This document shows, piece after piece, positions 6,938 through 13,251 of a stretch of 22,305 nt of DNA. The translations under genes were made by a program, and so were the position numbers. A model generated the notes under the pieces. The model saw only the letters and a list, made by a program, of their open reading frames with translations. It was not told where the DNA came from and did not search any database. Positions within the stretch are counted from its first letter, which is position 1. Each line of letters begins with the position of its first letter. This stretch comes from a virus: the IMG/VR virus record IMGVR_UViG_3300009130_000154, positions 1 through 22,305 of that record, one strand, 5' to 3'.

Positions 6938-9577
6938 TTATACACCTGAGATTGTAATTGAACTGCCGCTATCTGTATTCATATTGTCTATTGCCTGTTT
7001 GAAGCCTTCAGTGATGCCATCGACTATCAGCTGTGCCCTTTCCTCCTCAGCCTTCTGTCCGTCTTGCCATCTCTTTTCTGCTCTACGCTCGCGATCTGCT
7101 TCATCACGCTTGGACTTCAGGTAAACCCACTCCTCGACACTGTTTTGACGCATCTTTCCGGGCATGGATGTGCTCAGTGCCCTTTCCAGCCTGTCTGCCG
7201 TATGCTTGGCCTTCTTGGCCTCAATCTCGCCCTGCTTAATAAGGGCCGTGTCAAGCATGAACTTGTACTCTTCCTTCATGTTCTCGCTTGCGAGCCTCTC
7301 CCTCATTGCTGAGGGCATCCCTGAATCAGCTGTGGAAGACATGCTGTCCTTAAAGGACTTTTCAAGAGCAAGTCTAGCCTCTAGCTGCCTGAGTTTAGTG
7401 TCACCGCCTCTGGCGGCTTCCAGTTCAGCTGCATGACGCTCCTTCGCCAGCTCAAGGATCTTGAGGTTCATCTTGTATTCTTGGGTAGCAGCATCAACCC
7501 TCGCCATTGCAGCACTCGCAGACTCTTCACCGAAGTCATCCAAGCCTGTGGCAGAGCCACTGTTCCTGAATGTAATTAACTTCATAACTACGTCCCGCAA
7601 TCTGTCAACATCTCCAAGGCCAACCCTGCCAAGTATGCCGTCCAGCCCAGCCTTTGACAACTGAGATCCGACTATGAGGAACTCCGATATTCCAAACGTG
7701 AGAGTAGCGAAGTACGCTCTAGCAGCAACTTCCGAGGCATCCCAGTACTCAGGGACCTTGGAGAGAGCAATGGTCATCGCGTACAGGAAGTCCAGCACCT
7801 TGTTGATGTCTTTCATCACGTCAACGATCCAGTCCGTTTTGCCAATCTCTGCCAAGAACTCTTTAAAGCCCTCAGCCATGACTGACAACTGCCCTGAGAC
7901 CGTATCAAGCGTTGCAAACTCAAGTGGGCCATATTCTTCGTAAAGATTCCTGAGTGCCTTCTCAACCGTCTGTGCAGATACAACACCTTTCTCGATTCGC
8001 TTGGACAGCTCGGCATCATCTATGTCGAGAAGTTCCCTGAGTGCCTTTCGGATGTTCACGCCGTTCTCAGCAAACTGCTTGATCTCAACAGTCATCAGTT
8101 TGCCTTTGCTGACAACATCAGTGTAGGCTTTGACAATCCTCTGGAACTGCAAGCTGTTGCCCAGTGAAAGCCTGCCGAACACCTTGATGACATCCACAAC
8201 ATCTTCGGACGCAACACCAAGTGCCCGGACTCTCACTGCAAGCTGCATAGTCTCTTCGACACTGAAAGCAGTTGCTCTAGCGTACTCCACCAGCTCTTTG
8301 CGTAACTTCTTTGCCACCTCCACGTCACCCTGATTAAGTGCAGCAAGCCTGAGCATCTGCAGCTTCTTTGTGTCAATCGCATCAATGACTGCAGCAAAGC
8401 CCCGCTTCACCATTCCCAGCACTCTACTAACAGCCATCCATGCAGCATAAAGCGGAAACAACTTCATGGTCATTGTTCCAATCCAAGCAGTGGCTCTGGA
8501 CAACATCCCGCCCTTGCCGAACATGGAATTGATCCCTTCCTGCCTACGGATCTCCTCCATCCTAGCAAGGTGTTGACGATATTGTTCCTCGATGATTTGG
8601 GCCTCGAGTTTCGCGGAGTTAATCCTCACTCTTGCAAGGTAGGCAATAGTAGAACGTTCTTTAGCCGATGCAGCCTCCCTTATCGCCTTCAGTTTATCGA
8701 GGTACGCCTTGAACCTTGCCTTAGCTTTAGCGTTTGCGATGCGTTCCTTCTTTGCCTTCTCGAACCTTCGCCTGTCCTCGTCTCTTGCTTGTTTCCATTT
8801 CGCCTTTTCCTCTTCCTTTATGAGTCTCTCTCTTTCCTTCTGGGACATCTTCTCCATTTGCAGAGATTTTCTCTTCACCTTGTCAAGGTATCTGGCAAGT
8901 TCAGCCTCCCTTCTCTTCTTATCCTCTGTTTTCTTCTTTTGCTGCCTGTCAAGGTTGTTCCACGCATCCCTGACTTTCTGCTGCTGACGCATTTCCTTTT
9001 CGTGCCCCTTTTGTTGGGACCTTGCGATAGCCTCATTTGCTTCACGAACCGCCTTCTTTTTGTCGCTCTCCGCCTTCTTCTTAGCATCCCTCTCGCGTGC
9101 CATGTTTGCGATGCCCTCGCTAAACATCTTCTTGGCACGATCATTGGCCTTGCGTCTTGCCCAATTGGCTTCGTGCACCATGTTACGCTTTGCCTGCTCG
9201 GCATTGAATCTTGCGATATTCTCCTCCTTGAGCATTTTTAATGCGTAAGCGTGTGCATCATCAACCTGCTGCTTTTGTTTCGCATAATCCGCCCTTCGTG
9301 CAGCATCCCTTTTCTGAATCTGCTCAATCAGGTTCTGAGTAATGCCAGCTTCAACAGCCTTCCTTGTTTCGGCATCTTCCTTGAACATCAACCCTGCTGC
9401 ATCAATGAGCCTTTTATGCTGTGCGTGAAGTTTGTCTATGTCAGAGACACGTTCCTCACGCTGCTTCTTCAGAAATGCAGTAAGCTCTCTGGCACCAGAA
9501 GCTATCTTCTTCCTGCCCTTAGAAGTCTTGTCATTCAACAAGACTTCGTAATACAGCGAACCTACTCTATTGGACAT
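6938..9577 (-). CDS. Tape measure protein
   Basis: This 879-residue protein is the largest late product and follows the frameshifted tail chaperone pair, as tape measure genes do. Residues about 25-350 are a very long, highly charged Lys/Arg/Glu/Ala coiled coil. A hydrophobic stretch (about 360-390: TMTMKLFPLYAAWMAV) follows. Then comes a region typical of the tape measure domain (about 415-560), with LSLGNSLQFQRIVKAYTDVV and MTVEIKQFAENGVNIRKAL. It sets tail length by scaffolding tube assembly and is delivered with the DNA. I chose ATG 9577, with AGGTGG 5 bases upstream, over GTG 9622, which would extend back through the end of the chaperone extension. Length suggests a tail of roughly 130 nm by the usual 0.15 nm per residue rule. 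Confidence 0.88.
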   Translation of the reverse strand: MSNRVGSLYYEVLLNDKTSKGRKKIASGARELTAFLKKQREERVSDIDKLHAQHKRLIDAAGLMFKEDAETRKAVEAGITQNLIEQIQKRDAARRADYAKQKQQVDDAHAYALKMLKEENIARFNAEQAKRNMVHEANWARRKANDRAKKMFSEGIANMARERDAKKKAESDKKKAVREANEAIARSQQKGHEKEMRQQQKVRDAWNNLDRQQKKKTEDKKRREAELARYLDKVKRKSLQMEKMSQKERERLIKEEEKAKWKQARDEDRRRFEKAKKERIANAKAKARFKAYLDKLKAIREAASAKERSTIAYLARVRINSAKLEAQIIEEQYRQHLARMEEIRRQEGINSMFGKGGMLSRATAWIGTMTMKLFPLYAAWMAVSRVLGMVKRGFAAVIDAIDTKKLQMLRLAALNQGDVEVAKKLRKELVEYARATAFSVEETMQLAVRVRALGVASEDVVDVIKVFGRLSLGNSLQFQRIVKAYTDVVSKGKLMTVEIKQFAENGVNIRKALRELLDIDDAELSKRIEKGVVSAQTVEKALRNLYEEYGPLEFATLDTVSGQLSVMAEGFKEFLAEIGKTDWIVDVMKDINKVLDFLYAMTIALSKVPEYWDASEVAARAYFATLTFGISEFLIVGSQLSKAGLDGILGRVGLGDVDRLRDVVMKLITFRNSGSATGLDDFGEESASAAMARVDAATQEYKMNLKILELAKERHAAELEAARGGDTKLRQLEARLALEKSFKDSMSSTADSGMPSAMRERLASENMKEEYKFMLDTALIKQGEIEAKKAKHTADRLERALSTSMPGKMRQNSVEEWVYLKSKRDEADRERRAEKRWQDGQKAEEERAQLIVDGITEGFKQAIDNMNTDSGSSITISGV

Positions 9578-9848
9578 TCCTACCACCTGATGTTTTAGAT
9601 AGATGGGCGAACGCTTCTTCACCCGTCATTGATTTTCCAAAGGAACCACTAGACTCTTCGTATGCAGCGGTCTCTCGCTCATTTTTCAACATGAAGTAAG
9701 CGATCCACCAATCGACGACCATATTGGATGTGTTGTTCATCCAGTAGATTGGGTCGTCGATACAAAGTTCCTTGCAAATAGAAAAAACAGAGTCCAGTCT
9801 GGGGTTCCTTTCCAGCTCTGCCTTTAGCAGTTCTATTTGCCCTGCAGC
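9567..9848 (-). CDS. Tail assembly chaperone extension, made by -1 frameshift
   Basis: This 93-codon segment (A-A-G-Q-I-E-L-L-K onward) lies in the -1 frame relative to the upstream chaperone and is entered at an A AAA AAG slippery site. The fused product would be 205 residues: 112 from the upstream frame and 93 from here. This is the arrangement of lambda gpG-gpGT and many other long-tailed phages, where a minority fusion product helps the tape measure protein recruit tube subunits. An in-frame GTG at 9872 exists, but its GAGGA touches the start codon, so independent translation is unlikely. The segment contains a WWIAYFMLKNE helix and ends 11 bases inside the tape measure gene. Confidence 0.8.
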   Translation of the reverse strand, partial: AAGQIELLKAELERNPRLDSVFSICKELCIDDPIYWMNNTSNMVVDWWIAYFMLKNERETAAYEESSGSFGKSMTGEEAFAHLSKTSGGRNVQ

Positions 9849-10183
9849 TTTTTTTCGCGGCTGCCAACCCACTCCTCGATGGCCTTGATGAGCAAATCCA
9901 GCTTCAGTGCATCAAGTGCCATGATGTCATTGATGTCCTTCTCGTCGAACAGGGACTTGCCCTCTTCGTCGCAGATATGGTCGATGACAGTAAGACAGCG
10001 TGAACGCTGCATGGCGTCAGGTCTGATGCACTCTTTCTTGGTGTCGTACATGGACGACATGCGACGAGATCGCTGCAACTCACTGACAGACTTGACGTAA
10101 ACAACTTCCCCAAAGAACTCACCGAGTTTCTCTGGCTTGGAGATTGCTGCTTCTTTAAGTAAGGTCGCTTTCGTTAAACTCAT
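9833..10183 (-). CDS. Tail assembly chaperone (gpG-like)
   Basis: This 116-residue acidic, mostly helical protein starts MSLTKATLLKEAAISKPEKLGE and ends DLLIKAIEEWVGSREKKLQGK. Position before the tape measure gene, length, helical content and the frameshift site near its end all match the lambda gpG role. Such chaperones bind tape measure protein during tail assembly and are absent from the virion. I take ATG 10183, which has AAGAG 7 bases upstream, over TTG 10198. It overlaps the upstream gene by 29 bases. Sequence similarity to named families is not obvious, as is usual for this fast-evolving group. Confidence 0.78.
   Translation of the reverse strand: MSLTKATLLKEAAISKPEKLGEFFGEVVYVKSVSELQRSRRMSSMYDTKKECIRPDAMQRSRCLTVIDHICDEEGKSLFDEKDINDIMALDALKLDLLIKAIEEWVGSREKKLQGK
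9848..9854 (-). other. Programmed -1 frameshift site (A AAA AAG)
   Basis: In the upstream chaperone frame the codons are GAA AAA AAG, giving the heptamer A AAA AAG used by E. coli dnaX. The zero frame stops four codons later. A GAGGAG sequence 17 bases upstream could stimulate slippage as in dnaX, and a small CTGC / GCAG hairpin lies about 19 bases downstream. Confidence 0.8.
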
Positions 10184-10472
10184 TGTAATTCTCTTCAAGT
10201 GATGGTGGGTTAACTATGTCCAGAGGGATGTCAGGATGCCTAACAGACTCCTGTTCCCGCTTCAACTGATCGGCAACAAACTTGCGTACACGATCTTCTC
10301 GAATCGGATCGACTGGCACAAGGAAGACAATCTTGCTCCCCTCTGCCCAGCCGATGATTCCAATCAACTCAAGTTTGTCTGGATGGCCGTCAAGTATCTG
10401 ATACTGTCGAAAGCATTGACGCTTACGTGTGACAACATTTGTTCCCTCATGAGGGCGTAACTCTGTGTACAT
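10155..10472 (-). CDS. Unknown small protein of the tail module
   Basis: This 105-residue protein starts MYTELRPHEGTNVV, with a strong AAGGAG 7 bases before the ATG. It has an alpha/beta pattern (LELIGIIGW, KIVFLVPVDP, then a helix RVRKFVADQLKREQE) and an acidic C-terminal tail. It lies between the tail tube gene and the chaperone and overlaps the latter. No family is recognised. Its fixed place in the operon suggests a role in tail assembly, but this is inference. Confidence 0.65.
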   Translation of the reverse strand: MYTELRPHEGTNVVTRKRQCFRQYQILDGHPDKLELIGIIGWAEGSKIVFLVPVDPIREDRVRKFVADQLKREQESVRHPDIPLDIVNPPSLEENYNEFNESDLT

Positions 10473-10498
10473 CTCAGACTCCTTATGGTGAAAACTTA

Positions 10499-10909
10499 TC
10501 AAACAGTGCCAGCGTCAAAAGTCGGGCCAGTCTCTCCGTCGAACGTGAAGGTGATGGTCTGCTCCAGCAGTCCACCAATCTCAACGCTCGGAAGAGTGCA
10601 CTCGCTGATGAAGCCAGTGCCGCTGAGGATGCCGCCGGTTGACCCAGCTGTTGGCAATGTGATTGTGATCGTGTCTTGATCGCCCGTTGGCGTGTAAACG
10701 TCATCTGTTGGTTCAAAGACAACTGTAAGTTGAACAGTGCCAGCGTCAACAAGGTCTGCTGCGATCTTTTTCATGAAGCCCGTGTCACTGATGCACGATG
10801 CGTCGATGCTGTCCATCGACCATGTTGGCAAAGTGATGGATCGAACGCATGAAACAGAGCCAGCGGTTGTGAAGGCAACAGTTGTGCCCTGTCCGGTGAA
10901 TCCAGCCAT
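10499..10909 (-). CDS. Major tail tube protein
   Basis: This 136-residue protein is Thr-, Gly- and Val-rich, lacks long helices and reads as alternating beta strands, as tail tube subunits of the gpV/Hcp-like fold do. Position after the tail terminator and before the chaperones matches. The sequence FTGQGTTVAFTTAG ... TLPTWSMDSIDASCISDTGF resembles the start of tube proteins, with the substitution-prone loop near DTGFMKKIAADLVDAG. Hexameric rings of it would stack around the tape measure protein. The start has TAGGA 8 bases upstream. A 17-bp direct repeat inside the gene encodes DAGTV twice. Confidence 0.78.
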   Translation of the reverse strand: MAGFTGQGTTVAFTTAGSVSCVRSITLPTWSMDSIDASCISDTGFMKKIAADLVDAGTVQLTVVFEPTDDVYTPTGDQDTITITLPTAGSTGGILSGTGFISECTLPSVEIGGLLEQTITFTFDGETGPTFDAGTV

Positions 10910-10920
10910 TTTTTTTATTC

Positions 10921-11352
10921 CTAGAGGTTTCTACGATAGTGAACTTGATAATCCTGAGAACAAATGAATGCTCTCTCGTCTGATCCATCCTTCGGCGTCA
11001 GGACATCCCAAGATATGCCACCATCAAGAGTGGTGCCAGAGATTGGGAAATCCTGTACTTCAGAGGAGAATCCATCTAACAGGTCTTCGATTGCCTCGAT
11101 GCCAATTTCTGTACTGGCTCTGGTATCGCAAACAATGTCAACCGTGATCCTTGCGGAGTACGCCTTTACTTGGCAGTTACTCACTGTTCCGAATGCCTGC
11201 CCACTGGGGTTAGACAATACGAGAAAGGGAGGATCAACCCCTTGGGGAGGGTAGTCAGCGTAGATGTTGTTACCTACAACTGCCTGTACTTCCGCATTGT
11301 TTCTTAGTGCTGCAATCAGCTGGGGTACGACTCTCAATTTCCCATTCCCCAC
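10921..11352 (-). CDS. Tail terminator / tail completion protein (DUF3168-like)
   Basis: This 143-residue protein has the layout of the tail completion family: an N-terminal helix ending in VPQLIAALRNNAEVQAVVGNNIY, a PPQGVDPPFLVL strand pair, a central ITVDIVCDT strand with a helix EIGIEAIEDLLDGF, and a C-terminal strand. Proteins of this family form a ring that stops tube polymerisation and joins the tail to the head. The GTG start at 11352 overlaps the upstream gene by 19 bases; no ATG is available nearby in frame. Confidence 0.75.
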   Translation of the reverse strand: MGNGKLRVVPQLIAALRNNAEVQAVVGNNIYADYPPQGVDPPFLVLSNPSGQAFGTVSNCQVKAYSARITVDIVCDTRASTEIGIEAIEDLLDGFSSEVQDFPISGTTLDGGISWDVLTPKDGSDERAFICSQDYQVHYRRNL

Positions 11353-12041
11353 TTCTTGAGTTCTCTTTTCATAATTGATATTTGCTTTGGCATTGTCGAG
11401 TTACCTGCTGGCCCGAGGAATGGTCTTGCATCCAGCGTGGAGGTTCTTGTTTTTCTGCTCGACCAGTTCACGTGGGTGCCACCGAACTCAAGCATGTGTG
11501 CATAGTTGTAGCCGTATCTGTCGTTGTCTGCATCGTCGCCATTTGATCCCGAGTGCCTCGGACCTGTTATTCCCCGCAACAGCTTCCCAGAGGACGAGGG
11601 CACTGTTCGAGATATGATGCCCCGCTTACCACCACCACGCAGCCCGTCTTCTCCGCCATTGTAGGCCATGCTTGGCTTTTCCTCGCCGCGACTCTTCAGG
11701 ACTTGACCATACCAGCCGCCGGGAAGGTACCGCACACCGTTCTTAGTCGATCTTGGATTCTTCCAGTCACCTCGAGTCATCTTGCCTTTCATTGACTCGC
11801 CGATGGCGTTTCTGCTGCTGGCCTTCTTCAGTGACTTCACTGCCTCACGTCTGACAGCTGTGTTCATCATATGTATGACTCGTCTCAGCCTGTTCTTGCT
11901 AAGTTCATCTGAGAGACGCTGCATGTCTCTCCCAATGTCCGTGCCAGAGATAACTCCTGCACGATGCTTCGAGCCGCCAGCCTTACCACCGCCCTTCAAG
12001 TTAGCAGCAGCTCTGGCTGATATTTCTTTCATCAGTCCCAT
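11334..12041 (-). CDS. HK97 gp10-like neck / tail component
   Basis: This 235-residue basic protein ends with the hallmark block YAHMLEFGGTHV ... ARPFLGPA, followed by a C-terminal helix. That block is characteristic of the HK97 gp10-like family, head-tail interface proteins found between the head closure and tail terminator genes. The N-terminal part is helical and Lys/Arg-rich (SDELSKNRLRRVIHMMNTAVRREAVKSLKKA). The central 80 residues are Gly/Ser-rich and probably flexible, making it longer than the usual 110-160 residues. The ATG shares one base with the stop of the upstream gene. Confidence 0.78.
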   Translation of the reverse strand: MGLMKEISARAAANLKGGGKAGGSKHRAGVISGTDIGRDMQRLSDELSKNRLRRVIHMMNTAVRREAVKSLKKASSRNAIGESMKGKMTRGDWKNPRSTKNGVRYLPGGWYGQVLKSRGEEKPSMAYNGGEDGLRGGGKRGIISRTVPSSSGKLLRGITGPRHSGSNGDDADNDRYGYNYAHMLEFGGTHVNWSSRKTRTSTLDARPFLGPAGNSTMPKQISIMKRELKKWGMGN

Positions 12042-12406
12042 CAGTCGGCATTCCTTAGCTCGACCCGAACTGTCTTGTGATCACCAGAGACATCTCTGAT
12101 CGCAACAATGCCGTATGTGACGCCATTGATTGTGCATCTGCACTGTGTGTTGAATAGCCCTTCAATGGCAGGAGCATCCCCGATTGCTACCTTCTGCGTG
12201 CTCTCTTTCGTCTGCACGCCATCGAGGATCTCCCCGCCACCGAGGTCCACAAGTTCGCACCACCATCCGTCGATCACAGTGGTCCATGATCCCGTGGTGT
12301 AGGACCGCTGGCCGTACTCATCGAGTGCAGTCGGTGGCGACTCGATAAGGGCCTTGTAATTGCGGTGCCCGATACGCTTGCGGTTAAATCCGGTCAGCTT
12401 TGCCAT
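12041..12406 (-). CDS. Head-tail adaptor / head closure protein
   Basis: This 121-residue protein is beta-rich and has the pattern of phage head-tail joining proteins: a basic N-terminus (FNRKRIGHRN), a DEYGQRSYTTGSWTTVIDGWW segment and a C-terminal NGVTYGIVAIRDVSGDHKTVRVEL, in which a Tyr and a turn precede the last strand. Its place between connector and neck genes agrees. AAAAGGAAAA lies just before the ATG, an optimal ribosome site. It begins only 19 bases after the end of the tRNA gene. Confidence 0.75.
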   Translation of the reverse strand: MAKLTGFNRKRIGHRNYKALIESPPTALDEYGQRSYTTGSWTTVIDGWWCELVDLGGGEILDGVQTKESTQKVAIGDAPAIEGLFNTQCRCTINGVTYGIVAIRDVSGDHKTVRVELRNAD

Positions 12407-12425
12407 TGTTTTCCTTTTCGTTAAG

Positions 12426-12498
12426 TTCTGCCTGAGGGACTCGAACCCCCGACACGCGGATTATGATTCCGCTGCTCTACCATCTGAGCTAAGGCAGC
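12426..12498 (-). tRNA. tRNA with CAT anticodon (elongator Met, or Ile2)
   Basis: A complete 73-base cloverleaf can be drawn on the minus strand. The acceptor is GCTGCCT with AGGCAGA (six pairs plus a G1-A72 mismatch), the D stem GCTC / GAGC, the anticodon stem GCGGA / TCCGC with loop ATCATAA, and the T arm GGGGG-TTCGAGT-CCCTC. The discriminator is A and no CCA is encoded. The D stem has the C11-G24 pair of elongators, and the three G-C pairs of initiator tRNA are absent. CAT could be read as Met, or as Ile if C34 becomes lysidine. It lies inside the head-tail operon. Confidence 0.93.
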
Positions 12499-12501
12499 TT
12501 G

Positions 12502-12523
12502 CAGCGTGACTCTCGCCACGCTG
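12502..12523 (-). promoter_or_regulatory. Hairpin just before the tRNA 5' end
   Basis: CAGCGTG and CACGCTG form a perfect 7-bp stem with an 8-base loop, between the connector stop codon and the first base of the tRNA. It may guide cutting of the tRNA out of the late mRNA or protect the upstream message. Confidence 0.6.
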
Positions 12524-12531
12524 GTCTTATG

Positions 12532-13122
12532 TTACGGATAAGAACTTCTGATAAGTTTCCGAACCAGCATCTCATAGCTTCTACCATTGTCAGTGTTTGA
12601 AGGATTGTCCTGTGCAGGATCAAAGTATGCCCTAGCTGTCTCAAGTAGGATAGCTTGCTTGAACAACCTTGGAACACAATCCTCGTCTGCAACACCACAA
12701 GAGAAGTTGATAAAAACCTTGTCGCTGACATCATCTGCACTGACTTCAGGCCAGCCTTCGCCTGCATTCGTTGAGAACACACAGCCACGGCCTTGAGAGT
12801 AAGAGTACAGTGATGAGTCAAGTGTTTGTGTCACGCCGTCTGTGTCAACATACGTGATCGAACTGACACTCGTGTTCATCCCCATCATCAGGTCGATTTT
12901 GTCGCCATCTGCTGGGAAGGCGAACATAGCTTGCTGCCATGTCGCACTTATGATTCCACGGCTTATATCTCGTTCCAATTTCTCGGTCGAGGCTTCAATC
13001 AGGAGAGTAATGTGGTCGTCCTGATCGTTGCCAGACACTCTAAGATGACTTTTTGCTTCGTCGAGGCTTACGGGTAGCCCGCTTGGGTTTGACGTTCTCG
13101 TCAGAGTCCAGTTTGGGTTCAT
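12532..13122 (-). CDS. Head-tail connector (gp6-like)
   Basis: This 196-residue protein has the typical start of gp6-like connectors: PVSLDEAKSHLRVSGNDQDDHITLLIEASTEKLERDISRGI, i.e. a helix pair used to form the 12- or 13-mer ring under the portal. The C-terminal half contains FKQAILLETARAYFD, the usual closing helix. The ATG at 13122 has GAGGA 8 bases upstream and is preferred over TTG 13146. The gene overlaps the upstream small gene by 83 bases in another frame, which is long for a phage overlap. Confidence 0.82.
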   Translation of the reverse strand: MNPNWTLTRTSNPSGLPVSLDEAKSHLRVSGNDQDDHITLLIEASTEKLERDISRGIISATWQQAMFAFPADGDKIDLMMGMNTSVSSITYVDTDGVTQTLDSSLYSYSQGRGCVFSTNAGEGWPEVSADDVSDKVFINFSCGVADEDCVPRLFKQAILLETARAYFDPAQDNPSNTDNGRSYEMLVRKLIRSSYP

Positions 13123-13246
13123 CGATGTATTCCTCACAGATACCAAGACTTACTAAGGTCAACGCGATCCCTTTATTATCAAGGACCGCAATGGCCCCCG
13201 CCTCTTTATTGAGGCGGGGGTGATGCTTCAAAAATCTTACCTTCAC
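13040..13246 (-). CDS. Small head protein downstream of the capsid
   Basis: This 68-residue protein has a short beta/alpha domain (KVRFLKHHPRLNKEAGAIAVLDNKGIALTLVSLGICEEY) followed by a basic tail (KPKRATRKPRRSKKSS). Proteins of this type, beginning M-K-V-x-x-L-K and containing 'A-x-x-L-x-x-x-G-x-[AC]-E-E', are frequent between capsid and connector genes in HK97-type phages; their role is not settled. The start is a GTG 5 bases after the capsid stop, without a clear ribosome site, so translation probably depends on coupling to the capsid gene. A 10-bp G-C hairpin lies within codons 9-18. Its basic tail is encoded in the overlap with the connector. Confidence 0.68.
   Translation of the reverse strand: MKVRFLKHHPRLNKEAGAIAVLDNKGIALTLVSLGICEEYIDEPKLDSDENVKPKRATRKPRRSKKSS
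13195..13220 (-). repeat. Strong G-C hairpin inside the gene after the capsid
   Basis: CCCCCGCCTC and GAGGCGGGGG form a perfect 10-bp stem with a 6-base loop (minus-strand RNA), beginning about 32 bases after the capsid stop. No T run follows, so it is not an ordinary intrinsic terminator. Confidence 0.75.
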
Positions 13247-13251
13247 GTTAA

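Noticed and set aside
8570-9241. 223-codon open frame on the plus strand opposite the tape measure gene
   Set aside because: It is the mirror of the Lys/Glu-rich coiled coil (Leu/Phe/Ser-rich), without ribosome site or promoter.
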